DNA of 64,000 nucleotides from Caldisericia bacterium (GTDB lineage Bacteria > Caldisericota > Caldisericia > JAAYUI01): assembly GCA_017999835.1 (NCBI GenBank), contig JAGNLA010000001.1:124001-188000 (forward strand), read 5' to 3'. Shown piece by piece: positions 62,821 through 64,000 of this stretch. A program made the position numbers and the translations under genes. Position 1 is the first letter of the stretch, and the number at the start of each line of letters is the position of its first letter. The notes under the pieces were generated by a model. The model searched no databases and was not told the origin of the DNA. It saw only the letters and a list, made by a program, of their open reading frames with translations.

Positions 62821-64000
62821 ACGACAAATTCATCATAAAACTCCTTGAAAAAAGCTACAAAAAAATCCCGACATGTGAAATGATCGTCCTCGGATCCCCC
62901 GATGGAATATCACTTGCCAGCTTTCCACGCAACAACGAAATGGTTGACTCGGTAGCAGCAACATCCACGTCCATAACAGGGCTTGCCGATGCAGCCAGCG
63001 AGTACCTAGAAAAGGGACAGGTTCAATACTCTTTGATCAGGTCTGCTGGCGGTTTCATTCTTGTCATCGGTGGAGACATTTTCAACCTGTTTATCATGGC
63101 AGGCAAAAAAGTCAATCTCGGTCTACTCCTGTTAGTTGGCAACAAGCTTGCCGACGAACTAAGCCAGGTCATCGCGGACATATCGATGAAGGAAGAGATG
63201 GAAGAGGATGTCCATCTGCTTGCAAGAGAACTTTCCGAGTCAGTCGGGGACAGCAAAGCTCAAATGGACGTTGTTCTCATTGACGAAGAAGGGGCAGACG
63301 TTCCAAAGGATCTCAAGGAAAAAATGGAACTTGCTGGTAAATTCGCAAACGAATGCGCCGAAAAAGACATTCCTTGTGAGATTCGAATCACAATCGACGA
63401 ACCGATTGGCAACACCCTGCACAATGACCACCTCAACCTTGAACCAACAATTGTCAACATCCCCGAAGTTGAAAAAATTCACCCAAGCGAAGTTAAACCT
63501 GAGCAAGTCAAATATCACAACGAAAACCCAATCTACCATCAGGAACCAACCAAAGACAGACCAGAACCATCGTCATCTCCAAGGTCTGAGCTTGATGAAA
63601 TAGTCCTGGAACCAACCATCCACTCGATTCCGCATAGCGTGAAGTTCATCCCTGATGAGGCAAAGCCAACAGAAGTCAGGTACATGAATGATTCCGAGAT
63701 TCAGCACGACACCGTTGAATTCAAGGAAAAAGCCATGCAGGACTACGGCAAAGAACACGACGACCATATCCTAGAACCACAAACCGAGAAGCTGCCGGAT
63801 GTTGACAAGGTGAATCCGGAAGATGTCAAACCAGTAGAAGTTCGGAGAATGAACGAGTCCGAAGTCAGCCATGAGAGAACAGAGTTTGAGCCCAAACCAA
63901 TGCAAGACTATGGCAAAGAACACGATGACCATATCCTCGAACCACAGACAGAAAAGCTTCCAGACGTTGACAAAGTCAATCCGGATGAGGTGAAGCCGAC
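62817..64000 (+). CDS. Roadblock-like protein with C-terminal tandem repeats, partial at window end
   Basis: At least 394 residues are visible. Residues 1-120 resemble a second roadblock/LC7 domain (CEMIVLGSPDGISLASF, SAGGFILVIGGD). A Glu/Asp-rich region follows, then from about residue 205 a repeat series around LEP...P.V.K..P.EVKP..V. At least four units are seen; the last two share nearly identical segments such as MQDYGKEHDDHILEPQTEKL. The gene is open at the right edge. It is coupled to the upstream roadblock gene by ATGA. A scaffold or polarity partner role is inferred. Confidence 0.82.
   Translation, partial: MNDKFIIKLLEKSYKKIPTCEMIVLGSPDGISLASFPRNNEMVDSVAATSTSITGLADAASEYLEKGQVQYSLIRSAGGFILVIGGDIFNLFIMAGKKVNLGLLLLVGNKLADELSQVIADISMKEEMEEDVHLLARELSESVGDSKAQMDVVLIDEEGADVPKDLKEKMELAGKFANECAEKDIPCEIRITIDEPIGNTLHNDHLNLEPTIVNIPEVEKIHPSEVKPEQVKYHNENPIYHQEPTKDRPEPSSSPRSELDEIVLEPTIHSIPHSVKFIPDEAKPTEVRYMNDSEIQHDTVEFKEKAMQDYGKEHDDHILEPQTEKLPDVDKVNPEDVKPVEVRRMNESEVSHERTEFEPKPMQDYGKEHDDHILEPQTEKLPDVDKVNPDEVKP
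63684..64000 (+). repeat. 165-bp (55-residue) tandem repeat within the roadblock gene
   Basis: Units starting at the ATG codons 63684 and 63849 are 165 bases apart and encode MNxSE...MQDYGKEHDDHILEP...VKP. The protein copies are closer than the DNA, which differs at many third positions, so selection holds the sequence. Two more divergent half-units lie upstream. The array may continue past the window. Confidence 0.8.

Noticed and set aside
63684-64000. 165-bp tandem repeat as an assembly artefact
   Set aside because: The two copies differ at many synonymous positions while protein is kept, which an artefact would not produce.

Overview
The window is a dense bacterial chromosome segment with almost no non-coding DNA. 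It has no rRNA, tRNA, insertion sequence, phage gene or CRISPR array that I can see. No stretch over 300 bases lacks a gene. I cannot name the species. LepA, RadA, RecG, MutS2, two class A PBPs, Alr and UppP show a peptidoglycan-containing bacterium. The order tmk-darA-holB-ricT is the Bacillus/Firmicutes arrangement. A complex I without NuoE/F/G, a sodium-type c subunit and a b-delta fusion point to an anaerobic, perhaps uncultured, lineage; that placement is inference. TTG and GTG starts are common and genes are often coupled by 4-base ATGA, GTGA or TTGA overlaps.

Layout. (1) 1-400: 5' part of lepA, divergent from (2) a plus-strand operon at 550-11300: topB, two tandem class A PBPs, tmk, darA, holB, ricT, closed by a terminator near 11340. 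(3) 11372-16662, minus: a cobalamin riboswitch drives btuFCD; an FMN riboswitch then precedes ribU, a GCS2-type ligase, a 54-aa membrane protein that automatic callers would miss, and psd. (4) 16687-18015, plus: radA, overlapping tail to tail with a secreted stalk-domain protein. (5) 18794-39266, minus: one promoter ahead of nuoABCDHIJKLMN, which runs without a break into atpZ-I-B-E-FH-A-G-D-C, an HD hydrolase, yifB, fmt and a phosphoesterase. (6) 39278-62333, minus: a roughly 23-kb string of 16 genes with gaps of only a few bases or overlaps: radical SAM/SPASM, pheS, pheT, PolX-PHP, mutS2, DUF4388, small GTPase, TPR-F420-ligase-like, tldD, tldE, alr, a large secreted thioredoxin-like protein, a nucleotidyltransferase, uppP, recG and an ABC-F protein. 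(7) 62388-64000, plus: two roadblock/LC7 proteins, the second with long tandem repeats and cut by the window end.

Main discovery candidate. Directly after alr, an ATG in a 4-base overlap opens a signal peptide and continues in one frame to an in-frame TGA at 46966-46968. The same frame then runs on for 630 codons. The TGA sits exactly where the first cysteine of a thioredoxin CxxC motif belongs (context PN-U-TKC-HP), and the cis-proline motif of the fold lies downstream. A small stem-loop starts 12 bases after the TGA, with its apical loop 17 bases after it. This is best read as a secreted multidomain selenoprotein that ordinary gene calling would truncate.

Other themes. At least five transcription units place a sigma-70-like -10 box only 6-12 bases before a start codon with no Shine-Dalgarno, which implies leaderless or nearly leaderless mRNAs. 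Internal genes mostly carry GGAGG-type sites. The energy genes suggest a non-NADH electron donor to complex I and a sodium-capable ATP synthase with a short epsilon. DUF4388, a small GTPase and two roadblock proteins resemble MglA/conservon-type polarity or signalling modules.
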